From Leptoclinus maculatus (lineage: Eukaryota > Chordata > Actinopteri > Perciformes > Stichaeidae), in NCBI GenBank assembly GCA_032191485.1, contig JAVDOI010000009.1, positions 22,398,843-22,462,842 on the forward strand: 64,000 bases of DNA. The letters are read 5' to 3'. The notes under the pieces are model-generated. The model saw nothing but the letters and a program-made list of their open reading frames with translations. It did no database searches and was not told the DNA's origin. The position numbers were made by a program, and so were the translations under genes. Below, in pieces: positions 13,283 to 30,529 of this stretch (within the stretch, counting starts at the first letter, position 1; every line of letters starts with the position of its first letter).

Positions 13283-16200
13283 ATGGCATCCAGCGGATAC
13301 TCTGACCTGAGGGAGAAGCTCAAATCCATGACTCCACACAAAGACGAGGTAAAAAATAAATACGTGGACGTGGAGAGTAACGGCAGCGGAAAGGAGCGAA
13401 AGCGCAAGATCCGAGAGTCCGACGACGACGACTACGAGCACAGCGATGACAGTGTGGAGAGCAGGGAGCAGGAGGCCGGCCGGGTGAAGAGCAGCATCCT
13501 GCAGGAGAACATCTTCACACCGGAGGAGTGTGCCCTCATCGAGGAGAAGATCGACGACGTGGTTACCAAAGGGGAGGCTGGACTTTACCGTGAGCACACG
13601 GTTGACAGGGCGCCCCTCCGCAACAAGTACTTCTTCGGGGAGGGGTACACGTATGGATCCCAGCTGGAGAAGCGTGGACCGGGCCAGGAGAGGCTGTACC
13701 GCAAAGGGGAAGTGGACGAGATCCCGAGCTGGGTGCACGAGTTGGTGATCAAACGCCTGGTGTCCAGTGGAGTGGTCCCGGAAGGGTTTGTCAACAGTGC
13801 GGTCATAAATGATTATCAACCGGGTGGCTGCATTGTGTCACACGTGGATCCTCTGCACATCTTTGCACGTCCCATCATCTCGGTGTCGTTCTTCAGTGAC
13901 AGCGCGCTCTGCTTCGGCTGTCGCTTCCAGTTCAAACCGATCCGGGTGTCGGAGCCGGTGTTCGTCCTGCCCGTGAGGAGAGGGAGTGTCACAGTACTCA
14001 GGTGACTATGGGCTGTGTTTGTCGCTGTCCTGCATTGATTGCATTACTGTTCAAAGTGTGGCTGAGGGCTGACAGCATCTTTCTCTCTCAGTGGCTACGC
14101 TGCTGATGACATCACCCACTGCATCCGCCCACAAGACATCAAGGCACGTCGTGCAGTGATCATCCTTAGAAAGTAAGTCAACGTACTATTTCTTAAAAAG
14201 TCATTATGTTTGTGGGACATGTCTCTCTGATCCGTGTGTGTGATCTGGTGCTCCCTCCTCTGTTTGCCAGGACCCGACCAGATGCTCCTCGAGTGGACTC
14301 TGAAAGCTCTTTTCCTGTCGAGAGACCTGCTCCCCTGAAAGCCAAACGCTCTCATCGTCGCAGAGCAGGTCCTGATGCTGCTCACAGGTATACAGACACG
14401 CATACTGACAAATGTCTTCATGGGTCCAATCAAAACAGACCCATGGAAAACCTACTATATTTGCATGGACTAACAACTAAAAAGATAGTCCTGATCTGAA
14501 GGGGGCGTTAGGACAGTCAGTGGGTCAGTCAATCTGAAAAACAGACCAGAGGATCGTTACACCTCATATTAAGAGCAAACGTCAGAGGAAAGATGATATT
14601 TGCCTTATTTAGCTTCAGGGAAAGTCGTAAATGGAGACATACCCCCAACACTGTCAGCAACATGATGCACAACTGCTTAACGAGCAGTCATGGTCGAAAA
14701 GAGTAACAATAAATGTACTTTATTTCCTTACAATTCATAGTTTACCCACTCCATTTCCCCTCAAAAACGAATTTGTCTCGCTATTATTTTGACATGATTA
14801 GACCCTCTTGGATATTAATAAGTCCCCAGGTTTTTCCCGGCATAAAGTTGAACCAGGCTCCACATTTGCAGGAATGCAATACCGCTTCATCCGACAAGGC
14901 GCCGCATCGGACAATCAAATATGTTCAAGCGCATGTTCCTGGTTGATTGTTTTGCGACGCCGTATTTCTACTTATTACCTCAAGATCGTTGCATCAAAAG
15001 ACAAGCAGTAAAATGTAGAGCACTAGAGTCCTTCCTCATTGCATCATAATCACTGTGAAGTGTTTTGACATCTGACAAGCCTCCAAACTCGTAGATCTGT
15101 TTCTATAATTGTATTTGCACAATCATATTTCTTCCTCCTCACTGGGACCTGAAACTAACACAACAACACATAAACAGCCCTGGACATGTTGCTAATGTAG
15201 GGTGCTTTCAGTCCGCTCACTTAGCTGTATCGACATACTGACCCCAGACCCAGTTAGACTGAATATAATTTGCACACAGCCCAAATCAGATCATGGATCG
15301 GGTCTTGGTTATTAGGAACCAAGTGGACCCATGATGACCTTTTTAAAGTCTCTTTATTTGGAGGGATCCTACAAGGTTGGACATGGAAGCACTTCTGTAT
15401 CACTGACAACACGACACAAGCCTGAAAGGAATGCTTCAGATTAACACACAGAGTGCAGCGCGGCAGCACAAGATAAAAAATTTGCGTCTTGTTTCGCCTT
15501 CTAAGATAACAGTCATAGATTTATTCTCAGTCGTCAGATCTTATGCACAAAATCAATTGAATAAACTATGAAAGAGACTATTTTAAACTAATTCAAACTA
15601 TGCGGTGCGACCGGTTCAAATGTTCAACCACAGTAATAATCATCATAGGAATTAAAAAAGAGTCCAAACTTAACATCCTGACATTCAATGCTTGTGCACT
15701 ATCGTACTTTATAAAACAGTCAGCTTTTATTAACGTTAAATGATGAGATTAATGTGAGAATGTATCCGTGGATTCACTGTGAGAAGCGGGGGCGAGCGTC
15801 TCTCGCGCCCACAATGGTCATTAATTAAGACTTCAAAGGCAAAATTATTTAAAATCCATCATTGATGCAGCTTGTGAAAGAACAGACAACCCTCTTCTTT
15901 CTGGCTATCATAACATTTTGCTCTCTCTCTCTTTCTCTTTCTCTCTCTCTCTCAAATGTGCTTTCATGTCTGAATGAAGCCATGAGGAACATTAACTTAA
16001 CAGTCACCTGTGTTTGAATGACAAAAAGCCATCACAGATCGATGAAGCCAGTAATGTTACATGTTGCACATGTCTGAAAAGAGCACAAGACATACTTCTG
16101 TAACAATAGCTGAGGCTGTCACAACATTCTAATGTGTTCCTGTTGAACAGGCATCATGTAATGTTTATTAATGAAGATTCAAACCTGACTTGTCCTCTTA

Positions 16201-16374
16201 ATGTCCTCCGCCAGGCCGCGGGTGCTCGAGATGGACAAAGAGGAAAACAGACGTCCGTCAAACTCCCATCACCGTCGTCACAGCATCAGCTCCGAGAACT
16301 ACTGGAGACGCGGTCAAGACTCCGACAAACACCGGGAGAGTTCAGGACGCAAAGTCAAAATGAGACGCCACTGA
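13283..16374 (+). CDS. alkbh5: RNA N6-methyladenosine demethylase ALKBH5
   Basis: A nuclear Fe(II)/2-oxoglutarate dioxygenase that removes m6A from mRNA. Four exons, 13283-14001, 14092-14172, 14271-14387 and 16215-16374, encode 358 residues (human 394). I chose the ATG at 13283 (MASSGYSDLREK) over the upstream in-frame codons because it begins the family-like N-terminus. The acidic, basic N-terminal region (residues 36-57) is followed by the AlkB core. Iron ligands are His187 and Asp189 (HVDP) and His249 (THCIRP); Arg260 is the likely 2-oxoglutarate anchor. Cys213 and Cys250 match the human disulfide pair 230/267, and the offset of 17 is constant across these sites. The C-terminus is Arg/Ser/His-rich (GRKVKMRRH), as in the family. 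The catalytic core is one large exon; the last intron is 1.8 kb. No key residue is missing. Confidence 0.97.
14388..16214 (+). other. Last ALKBH5 intron, no other feature seen
   Basis: AT-rich intron from GTATAC to the CCAG before 16215. It holds a (CT)n tract at 15921-15954. I see no exon, RNA gene or intact element in it. Confidence 0.6.
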
Positions 16375-17559
16375 GCACTTCTCCGTCACACATGTATACA
16401 TATAAATATATCTTTTATGTATTTCAATATTGTAATATTCTTTGATCAGTCGTCTTTTTTTCTCGCTCCTGTTTTAGTCCGGCACAAGGAGCACAGTCGT
16501 CATGTTGTCTGCGTTTTGGTTTGAGTCTGGATGAGTTTGAGTGCATTATTTGTTTCCGGCAGACAAAGCTGCTACAAAGGTCCGAACCTCAACTTATTAA
16601 CTCCAGTTAAATTACCTTTAATTGAACATTTCTTGTTTCTATGTCCATAGATACTTCAGAATGGCATGTATTTTTTGTAACCAAGATGTACAGACCACAA
16701 GAGCTAAAAAAAAAAAAAACATGTATGTATGGATTTGTACAAAAGAAAACCGAACTTGTTATATCGTACAACACTTTTGTATAGTCTTTGATTGGGGGAA
16801 CTTTTCTGCAGGAAGAAACATTTGCTTTTTTTGGCACCCACACCCTTACCTTCCTGTGCCATCCCAGATCTTAGTTCACTTTGGCCTCCTTGTCGCAGTT
16901 TAAGTTGAAACAACTGGCAGATGTGCAGAAATGCTTTCTGTGTTATGATTTGATTCTGCTGTACGGCTCATCTTGGTGGAGGTTACAATGTGGTGCATCA
17001 ACTAAACTGATGTTTTATGGAGTGATTAAAAACCTCAGGCCTTGTTTTACACTCCTGTTTCAGTTTGAAGTTGCTGACCTTGTAAAGTGACAGAGGCCAT
17101 GTTATTGCTGATCTGTATTAAATCTAATTTTTCCTCATTTACATTGGTGATGTTTGGATCAGACAGAACGACACCAACCCTATAATGTCTTTAATGTGTG
17201 TCTAAACACATGGCGGAGAAGAAACTCGATATCCGTATCTGTCCTTGAGATTAGCTGTGTAAACACTAACTGGTAGGTTAGTCTGGAGTTACACATGAAC
17301 AGAAATAAACCTTGGTTCAAAGGATAAATTACTTTCTAAAAGCGGGGTGGAGTTTTGACCTGAAGCTCTGCTACAGTCGTGAACTTCAATATGATCCCAG
17401 AAGTTATAGTCTGCTGGAGGCAAATACTGCGGCTCTTCAGACAGAGAGTGGGACACAGTGGTGGCTTCATGGGTGTCACTGGTCAGGTGGAACAACAAAC
17501 TGGAGTGTGTCTCGTGTTTAAATGATCAAGCAAATAACTGGCCATAGCATTGATGTACT

Positions 17560-18050
17560 CAGGACCACTTTTTGAAGGTTTCGTCTCGAGATCGATCGCA
17601 ATTTTACTCGGTCTCAGGAATTAGGATTTTATTTCTAGATCACAACGGCGGGGGTATCGCTAAACTCTGTGGATTGTCTGCTTTAATTGTTAATAAATTA
17701 CTGTGATTGCTTATAGAAAACAAAGGACAATTCCCACACACAAAATTCTCCTCTGCCATGCCTTTTGATAAGTGTATCAAGACATTTCTCATGTTCACTT
17801 ATACATCCACACACACACAGTATGTGAGGTGAATGAAGCTTAATCTTCATGTGAGTTCTGTTTTTTTATGGGAATGTGTGTGTGGGAATGTGAGTGCCTC
17901 TGTGGTTTGCATGTTTTACGTTCTAGCTGAGGTGTGTGATGCATTGTGGGACTTGCACTGGTCTTGGTCTTGACTCGGTCTCAACCCTTTAAAAGTCTTG
18001 GTCTCGATACACTCTGGTGTTGTTCAAGACTTCTCAATTAGAATATAATT
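17560..18050. repeat. Interspersed repeat with GGTCTTGACTCGGTCTC words
   Basis: TACTCGGTCTCAGGAATTAGG near 17607 and TCTTGGTCTTGACTCGGTCT near 17962 share the same short phrases; such sequence recurs in fish genomes. Termini were not defined and no family is assigned. Confidence 0.35.
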
Positions 18051-18430
18051 TCTATACAAAAAAAAGACAGTATATACTGTACGTTATTCCAAGCATGTTC
18101 TAGGTTTTCTGTCCACCTTGGTGAAAGTTTTGTCGTTCTTGTGGGCCACTTTGAGCAGGAAGGTACACTGTTAGTCGAGAAGTCATGCCGTCATCCTCAT
18201 TAAAATCAGTTTTTTTGCTTTGGAATATTTGTTTTATTGATTAATGTTAATTTGCATTTCTAGGGTCATATTAATGAAGTGGTGTTTTTTCACTCAAGGT
18301 GAGAAGTCAAAGGGAAAACAAGTTTATACCTTTGCAATTCAATTTCTGTATTTCCCCAATAATTCCTGAATCTGTATATAAGTTTGTATATTATGCATCC
18401 TCGATATTTCCAGAAAGTTATTTATAATTC

Positions 18431-18440
18431 AATAAATAAA
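18431..18440 (+). terminator. Overlapping AATAAA polyadenylation signals (ALKBH5)
   Basis: AATAAATAAA contains two overlapping hexamers about 2.06 kb after the ALKBH5 stop. This is a candidate distal cleavage signal. Confidence 0.5.
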
Positions 18441-18799
18441 ATCTGTAAAATCGATCAGCTTTTGCATGTTTTGAATTGTACAATCAAAGGTAACATGAAC
18501 TCTGAAGCCTCACGTTCATTTATTTTTCCTTTTTCAAATTGAATAAGATCAAGTCTTGGTATCAAACGCATAAAGAGATTTGACTTTAGCTGTCGGGTCA
18601 TAATAATAATTTTAGTTTTTGACTTCAAACGAAGAACGATTGGCAATCAAATCAATCGACAGCATGTTTGGATTTGAGTTTCTGAGATAAGAGGTTTAAA
18701 ATTCATTCTTGACCTTAGAAAAGCTGTTTTAGTTTGTCCAAAAGTTTACGTGACGAAGACGAAGTGATATGATCAAAAGCACTGAAACTGTTACTAAAT

Positions 18800-19260
18800 G
18801 GCATTATTCAAACCATTTACTGAAGTAAAAGTAGCAATACCACACTATTAAAATATTCCACCACATAAAGTGCTTTAAAAATGTAAGCTAGGTAAATGTA
18901 GAGACATATAAAAGTAAAAGTACTCATAGTGGCAGCTGTCAGTGTTATACTATTACATTATTGGATCACAATTGATGTATGAATATGTAAGTTGTGCTTT
19001 AATGTTGCCTTTTTCTAGTCATTATAACTACTCTATATATACTTTTGGCATTTTAATCTGTAACAATGGACCATATTTTATAAACTTGTTTTTTGTGCAA
19101 AATCTTAATTTGAAAAGTAGTTTACAGCTTTCTTAAATAAATGTAGTGAAGTGAAAAAGTACAATATTTTATAGTTTAAGTATCACAACATGGAAATAAC
19201 AAGTAAAGCACAAGTATCTTGAAAATTGAATAAAAGTATTTAGTAACTTTCCATGCTACT
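18800..19260. repeat. Degenerate fish MITE related to 4329-4812
   Basis: Contains GAAGTAAAAGTAGCAATAC, AAAAGTACTCATAGTGG and, at the right, AAAGTATTTAGTAACTTTCCA, which read like the reverse-oriented terminal and internal words of the AT-rich element in the MYO15A intron. Ends are decayed, so the limits are approximate. Confidence 0.5.
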
Positions 19261-19299
19261 TAGAACTTATTTTCGAGTTCCTGATGTAATAAATCGGTA

Positions 19300-19530
19300 C
19301 GTGTTCCTTCTTCTTCTGGGGCGCCGCTGCTCCCTACCGCAATTAAAGAGGAGAAGAAGAAGACAGCAGCTGTTAGCTAGCTAGCTAGCTGGTTGAGCTA
19401 TGTTTACTTTATGTCCGTGAACAATAGAAAGTAACTTCACGCTTTGTTGTTAAAGAGCATTTAAATACGTATTTGATCAAAACACTAATGGTGTGGAGTC
19501 GGACTGTTGTATTTATCTCAGCACTGAGTG
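19300..19530 (+). promoter_or_regulatory. Putative MIEF2 promoter and first noncoding exon
   Basis: A CpG-containing patch (GGGGCGCCGCTGC) in AT-rich surroundings is followed by GAAGAAGAAGA and GCTAGCTAGCTAGCT, and ends in AGTG with a good donor GTAAGT at 19531. The next plausible acceptor is TCTCCCAAG at 21617, 32 bases before the MIEF2 ATG. I infer a 5' UTR exon. Direct proof would need transcript data. The region 19531-21617 would then be a 2.1-kb intron with no other exon visible. Confidence 0.45.
19488..19530 (+). other. Candidate upstream ORF in the MIEF2 5' leader
   Basis: ATG at 19488 opens MVWSRTVVFISALS, and the inferred splice from 19530 to 21618 adds a Gly codon and then TAA. The result is a 15-residue peptide that ends before the main ATG at 21650. 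It depends on the inferred splice. Confidence 0.3.
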
Positions 19531-21649
19531 GTAAGTGTACTTAAAGAGTAGTGAAGGAGACAGCTGGCTGTCACTGACTGCTTATGTACGCTAGCTAGCT
19601 AAGCTAACTAAGTTAGCTTGGCTAGCTTTACTAATGGACGCCAGCTGCCCCCAGGAGTTGACAGCAGTTTGTCCGTTTGCTGTTTATCTCCGTGCTGCTA
19701 AACTTAGTCGGTCGATTGATCGTGTATGTTAGCTAGGTGGATATTTGTCGTGTTACGTTAACAGCTGTCACGTTGCTAATATCTGGCGTTAACGTTAGCT
19801 ACACCTGTAGGCTGTATTACAACACTGGAGAGGATGCCAGTACGTGAACGATAAACTCAACATATCAGCAGTCCAGTCACGAGGATTACATGCAGTTATA
19901 CTGCAAGATACGTTTTAGAAATCATTTGTTAAAGGTCTTTGCAGGAGAAGCCAGAATGCTCTGCAGTGTTCTTATGTATGGTACTAACTCACCTTTGTTG
20001 TATAGCAGTGCTGCCACCTTTGGTCAGTACAGTATACCACAAACACAAAAGAAAACTACAAACTAAGCATCTTCATTTATACTGCCTGTCCCGTCACTTA
20101 CAGTAGCAGCCTGGTGGTATATGATGTTGCTCATGCTACAAATCTGCCACCATATTACTAAAATATAAGGTATATTTCAAGCTGAAATTGCTGAATAAAT
20201 TCTGTGTTGGACTGTGGTTATGGTACAGCACCCTTGCGCTGACAGGAAACAGCAAAAAAGCATGTTGGGTAATAGCATTATTTACTGATTATGTGTTTAT
20301 CTGTTGCTCCATTTAGTTTGCAGCTATAATCAGCTCAACCAAAACCTGTCAACATCAGGAATTCTTTGGTTGGCCTGACGTTGGTGTAGCTAACATTAAA
20401 CAGCAAACGTTGAAAGTGTCCCCTCAGGGCTGAACGTGCTGCAGACACTTGTTGAGCTGTACCCTGACGAGGAAGGCTGTTATATGTTTGACCTCAGGCG
20501 TGTATTGGCTCTATAAATAGAGCATGTCTCCATTCTTGGGCTCCTGTACCTCTGGCAAAAAAAAAAAAAGAGAGGAGACACACTCCTTGGAAATAGTTTA
20601 GAGTCATGTCGTGCGGCTATTTCTGGATATCAGGTGCCTGCAGCTAAATATGATAAGCACAGTGCGTGCGTTAAAAACATTTTCAAACTAGAAGTATGTC
20701 TCCTTCTCTGGCACAGAGGCAGCCAAGAGAAGCGAACCAACAGCTCGGTTCAGTCTCTTTTTATTAGTAGAATGCATGAATAATGGAGAAGTTGTACTAA
20801 TTAGTCAAGTTACTTTTATTTCCATAGCCTAATACCACTAATTTGTCTCAAGGGGATTTAAAATCCATACAGCATAAAATAACATTTTTGAAACGGTAAT
20901 GGATAAATCGTCTTCATGTAAACTGCATTACTCAATACATCAGGGACTTTATTAAAAATACACTTAAAAGCATCTAATTTGTTTCTCTGACGGGAGCACG
21001 ATGTGTCCGCAGGAAGCTGTTTGGTTTCTCTATGATCCACTGATGTAAATGAAAACTACAGACATACAGAGGTGACAAATTAAAGAATAAAGTGAAATAA
21101 AGGAAGGTTTTCTGCCACCGTAAGTCTCCAGAGGAGCTTCACTACTTTGGGATAGATTCTCTAAGTGAAGCTGCTCTGTAGCGATGCTTCCTCCAAAAGA
21201 TATTCCAATATTTGGTGTTTTGAAGAGGGGGAGAGTGCTTTCTCTAACAAGTCGGTCTAAAACCTTTTTAAGTGTTCACTTGAGTTGAGATCTGATCATT
21301 CTGACTTCTATGATTTACGGGTTTTATGCCAGTTATTAAGGTGTTTGCATTTGTTTTTCTCGCCGCTTATTCATCCAGATTTTTACTTCCTATACTTGTT
21401 CACCTGTCAGTACATCTTGAAACATTATTCTGCTGCACATCCTGTCAGTTTGTCTCATGGGTTGTTCTGACTTCTTGACATTCATGTGGTTGTGCAGCTC
21501 CATCCCATGATTTCTAGAGATCCAGACTGCTGCAGGTTCATTTTCCCTCTTTTTGACAGTTGTGTCTCGTTCCTCTCTGCCCACTTGAATTTATGTTATG
21601 CGTTCTCCTCTCCCAAGGCTAAGCGCAAAAAAAAAAAAAAGAGGAAGCG

Positions 21650-26514
<4,865 letters not shown>

Positions 26515-26546
26515 CTGTCTGCACACACGGCATCTTTCTAGCTCTG

Positions 26547-26573
26547 ACACACACACACACACACACACACACA
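26547..26573. repeat. (CA)n microsatellite in the MIEF2 3' UTR
   Basis: CA alternation about 35 bases after the stop; it would be transcribed as a CA-rich element. Confidence 0.9.
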
Positions 26574-27243
26574 GATCAAATGAGTAATCTGTTATCGGTC
26601 ACAATGTTTGGTTCAAGGCGAAGACGTCGTGTTCTTCCCACCTCGGACTGACGTTGTTTGGCTCCTCCGTCCTGCTTTTTGATGCAAGAATACAGAATGA
26701 CAGCATGCACCACACTGGAGGAGGAGATGCACAGAGAGACGACATGTGAAAGTGATAATCGGGCTGAACAAACCACTCGGAGGAAAGGAGACGTGCCAAG
26801 GAAAGGAGCTGAGGAAAGTGTTCATCGCCATGTTTGACATTGATGCTTCAGGATGTGCCTGATCAGAACACCACAGCCACCAAAGTCTGCATTTAAGTTT
26901 GAATGATTGTTTTCGTCACATCGTGGCCACATCCAGCTCAGTATTTGAATCACCAGCAGAGGACAGTTTATTGCCTCTAACTGATAGCGTGTGCTCTGCA
27001 TTATTTTCCTAAATCTCCTTTAATATAATCTAACTATGCAGGAAACGAAAGACCTGCTTAATACCAACGGGTTTAATGTACTGATAAAAGCATTCGGTCT
27101 GTCTAACGTATTTAACACAAAGGGTATATTTTATCATACTGGGGGTGAAAGTGTGCAGTATTTTGTTTGTCTTGTTTGGTGTTCAGTCTGTTGCCAATCT
27201 TATTTGGGTTAACTAACCCTTTAAATTATGATTAAAGTTGCCT

Positions 27244-27249
27244 AATAAA
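27244..27249 (+). terminator. Polyadenylation signal AATAAA (MIEF2)
   Basis: AATAAA followed within 20 bases by TGCTGTTGCTTTT, a G/T-rich downstream element. Position fits a 730-base 3' UTR. Confidence 0.65.
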
Positions 27250-27768
27250 TGTATGCTGTTGCTTTTAAATACCGTATGAATGTTGTGGCCGTTTCTTGCG
27301 TTCTTGCCGAGTGATGGGGAAAATAGATTTTCTGTGATTGAACTGTCAAACTGCAAATAATAATTAAAGCATTTCTTTATATTCTTGCTGAGTTGCCCTG
27401 AAATGTTTCTGTTCTAACTTTTAGAGGGGGGATCTTTAGTCTACACTCATTTAAATACAGCAGAAGTTAAAATGGCTTCTAGAGTTGCTGTGTTTTTAGT
27501 CTAGAATTCTCTACACTAAGACCGTGTTTACCTGCTGAGCTGTTAAACCTTCATATTTACACAGAACATGTACCGTGGATTTGTAATCGCATAGATCAGG
27601 GCCAGTCTGGACGGGAGGCGACGGTGACCAATCATGTTTTAATTGTACCATATGGTCATTGTGAAGATTGCATTAAGATATGCTTGTGAAATGTGAAACT
27701 AATGTGATGAAATGTATCTAATGTAGCTGTAGGCGGTGCGTGTTTTTCACTGTTGACGCCCGTTTCAG

Positions 27769-27853
27769 TGCAGCAACAGAGACCCCGAGAACTCCATCAC
27801 TGTAGAAATGAGGAAAGCTCCTCGGACAAGGAGTCCACCTTTCAACATTAATT
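27769..27853 (+). other. Exon-like 85-bp segment between MIEF2 and SMCR8
   Basis: A CGTTTCAG acceptor and a GTGAGT donor bracket 85 bases. One frame is open throughout (SNRDPENSITVEMRKAPRT, then RSPPFNIN). No partner exon was recognised nearby and the peptide resembles nothing I know. It could be an exon of a noncoding RNA or chance. Confidence 0.25.
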
Positions 27854-28965
27854 GTGAGTAACTGGCTCATCTTTCTTCATCACTGGCCTCATGCTGTCGC
27901 AACGAGAGGGAAAACATTTAGTTTTGCGTGCAGCTGGTATCATAGTCTCAAGCTTTTTGCATATCTTCTTTTGTTCTAAATGAAATAAACAGCAGGGTGA
28001 GATGAAGACAAAGCGACCGTGTGCTGTCTCTGCTTTTACAGTTGTGTGAAATGTGGCACCATGATATTAACCATTATATTATATGATTTATTATTAATTA
28101 TTTCATGTGGACGCGCGAATGTGACTCTGTGGTGTGACCTCTGCAAAGGGAAATACATTTCACCTTGCGAAATTGAGGAAAATACATTCAGTAATTTCAA
28201 GAGTAACACCAAGGGAAGGAGAGACCACGAGGATAGAGAGGCAGGGAAGGGAACAGGAAATGAACTGAGTGGGAAACTGCTGTTAACCATAACAGGACAA
28301 TCCTCTTCAATGCCCCATCCTGCCACACCTCAAACCTCCCCAGATGTTGTCTTTTTTCTGATGATACATCAAGCAGAGTAAGGTCCAGTTTTGCAAACCT
28401 GCACCCGCAAAAGGTCAGTACCGGAACTGACATGCTACACTGTTTACACTTTTTATTGTATTTTGTCCGTAACTTACTGGAAACAATTACCTGTTTACGG
28501 TGAACCTTTACTTTTATAAAGGTTTACTGTAAGTATGATACTGTAATTGTGTTTTATAGTATGATACTGTAAATCACTACATACTAATATGCTATGTAGC
28601 CTATTACACTATTCACTAATAAGTATTACTGCAAATTTAAACAGGTTTACTGTATAAGAATATTTTACAATAAAAAATTTAATTTCATAAAAGAAGTGTT
28701 CAGTGAATAAAACAGGTATTACCAAAAAATTCAATCCATTTAAGTAATAATGTCACAAAACTAATTAAAGACGGTGGCTTAAAGATATAGAACAATGCAG
28801 AATTTTGTACATTACACAAGATTAGCACATGTGCATAGTTTAAATGTCAAACTAGGGTTAGTCTTCATCCAAGGTGGGATGATGCTGCGATCCATCTTGT
28901 GATAACTAAGCTGTAAAGAAATAGAGAGACAATGTGAGAGGTCAGGCGGTTATCTACATGTTTTA

Positions 28966-28991
28966 CCTACCTGTTGAAATCAACAGGTAGG
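28966..28991. repeat. Near-perfect 26-bp inverted repeat
   Basis: CCTACCTGTTGA, two A bases, then TCAACAGGTAGG. Twelve-base arms with a two-base centre, in AT-rich intergenic DNA. Confidence 0.85.
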
Positions 28992-29151
28992 CTAACAAAT
29001 TGAGTACCTCAAATATGAGGTTGATGATGGTGTCTAGTTATTGTTATCAGTTTGCAAGGGCCCCCTGTGACCTCAAGCAACATTCTCAGTAGACAGTATG
29101 AAACTGACTGTCGCACGGCAGCAGCATCGGACATTAATAGTCGGAGCCATG

Positions 29152-29185
29152 TGATAGCTGACATCAGCTATGATGTCAGCTATCA
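29152..29185. repeat. Hairpin: 15-bp perfect stem, 4-base loop
   Basis: TGATAGCTGACATCA, loop GCTA, TGATGTCAGCTATCA. It is followed by a short tandem duplication (GTAGTAGTTGA, about 29191-29211). No coding context. Confidence 0.85.
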
Positions 29186-29836
29186 TATGAGTAGTAGTTG
29201 AGTAGTAGTTGAAGCCGCAGCAGGAAAAGCAGTTAGTGTCAGTACTAATTATGAACATCCCTGACTGTAACGGGAAAATAAAACTTAAAAACTCTTCTTG
29301 TGTATGTTATTTTTCCATCATCTACCCTCCTGAGAGTGTGAGTGCCAAGAACAACACTAGTAGGTTCCCTGAAGGTTGTCAGTACATTTCATTAAATAAT
29401 GTGACAAAAATTATATATTTCTACAAAGTTGGTTGATATATCTTGAAGTCTTTTTAAATTGATTTGTAGTTACATGAATCAAAGATCAGAAAGAGGAAAA
29501 TGTAACTCCAGAGTCACAGTGCGCAGCAGTGACAAAAACAAAAATCTGATTTGTGCCACTTTTGCAGTGTGAACGTGGCCTGAGAGGTTTTACTGGTTTA
29601 TGTGACACCACTTCCTTTCTGCTGGTTTCATGTATGGTTTGTTTGGTTTGTACAGACTACACCTGAGTAAATTTGGCTTTAACCTATTTAAGATGGCTTC
29701 ATCTGTAACCTCTCTTCCTCCCAGGCCTCCACCAGCTGTTCTAGTTAAGGTTTTGTGTTTGTTTCACTACACTACATCCATACGCTGAAGTCATTACTGA
29801 CCTACCTGATAAACACAATTCATTTTATTTCACCTT

Positions 29837-30035
29837 AAAGTAGCAGTGTGTAGGATTTAGTGGCATCTTGTGGTGAGGTTGCAGATTGCATCCAACTGAA
29901 TACCTTACCAAGCATGTTGTAAATGTTGGCCTTCAGGTAACATAAACACTCTAAAGGCTCTAGCTACAGACAGTGTTTGGTTTGTCTAATGTAGGAACAT
30001 GGTGGTGCAACATGGGGGACTGCGTGAAAGGTACT
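29837..30035. repeat. Common fish interspersed repeat (AGTGTGTAGGATTTAGTGGC)
   Basis: AGTGTGTAGGATTTAGTGGC, then ATCTTGTGGTGAGGTTGCAG and ATTGCATCCAACTGAATACC, is a phrase that recurs in many teleost introns and intergenic regions. The left end is clear; the right end is approximate. Family not assigned. Confidence 0.6.
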
Positions 30036-30312
30036 CGCTCCCAAAGTTAATATAAAAGGCTAAGTTTAAGAAATTACAAAATACAAACATTTCAGATCAT
30101 TATACACTAATGAAAACATAGCTATGAGTGATGTATTCCATCTCTGCCAATAAATACCCCGAAAACCTTCACGCTGGTCACTTACATTTACAATTCATTT
30201 AAAATGTTAATACGTTTAAGATGTATTTAATGTGTACTTTGATTGTAATTCACTGTAATTGATTGCTGATCTGCCTCCCCTCACTTATATAAATTAGATG
30301 AACAAAATAATA

Positions 30313-30328
30313 CCCCCCCCCCCCCCCC
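30313..30328. repeat. Poly(C) tract, 16 bases
   Basis: An uninterrupted run of C in otherwise AT-rich intergenic DNA before SMCR8. Confidence 0.9.
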
Positions 30329-30529
30329 TGTCAGTTTAACACAATAAAGTGCAACAGCCCCACAAATTACATCCTCCAAAATGATCAGTTAAATCAACAA
30401 CTCTTTGCAACTTTACAACGTTCATGAAGGATGTATTGCAGCAAAGTGTATTTCCAGCGGATGTTTTAAAAAAAATAAAGTTTATATTTTATTTTGAAAT
30501 GGGTGACCGGAAGTCTATCGGACTTGACT

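Larger units (their letters stand above)
16375..18450 (+). other. ALKBH5 3' untranslated region (probable, about 2.1 kb)
   Basis: No coding exon follows the TGA at 16372-16374. The sequence stays AT-rich until overlapping AATAAA hexamers at 18431-18440. A long 3' UTR is likely, but the end is inferred. The part from about 17560 to 18050 contains repeated GTCTTGG/ACTCGGTCTC words that look like an interspersed repeat. Confidence 0.45.
26515..27265 (+). other. MIEF2 3' untranslated region (approximate)
   Basis: Noncoding sequence after the TAA at 26512-26514, with a (CA)n tract at 26547-26573 and an AATAAA at 27244-27249. The end is inferred from the hexamer. Confidence 0.6.

Noticed and set aside
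13256..13819. 187-codon - strand ORF opposite ALKBH5 exon 1
   Set aside because: Mirror of a high-GC coding exon; the + strand carries the conserved AlkB protein.
28019..28381. 120-codon + strand ORF with a hydrophobic start
   Set aside because: No splice context, no family resemblance, AT-rich intergenic DNA; compatible with chance.
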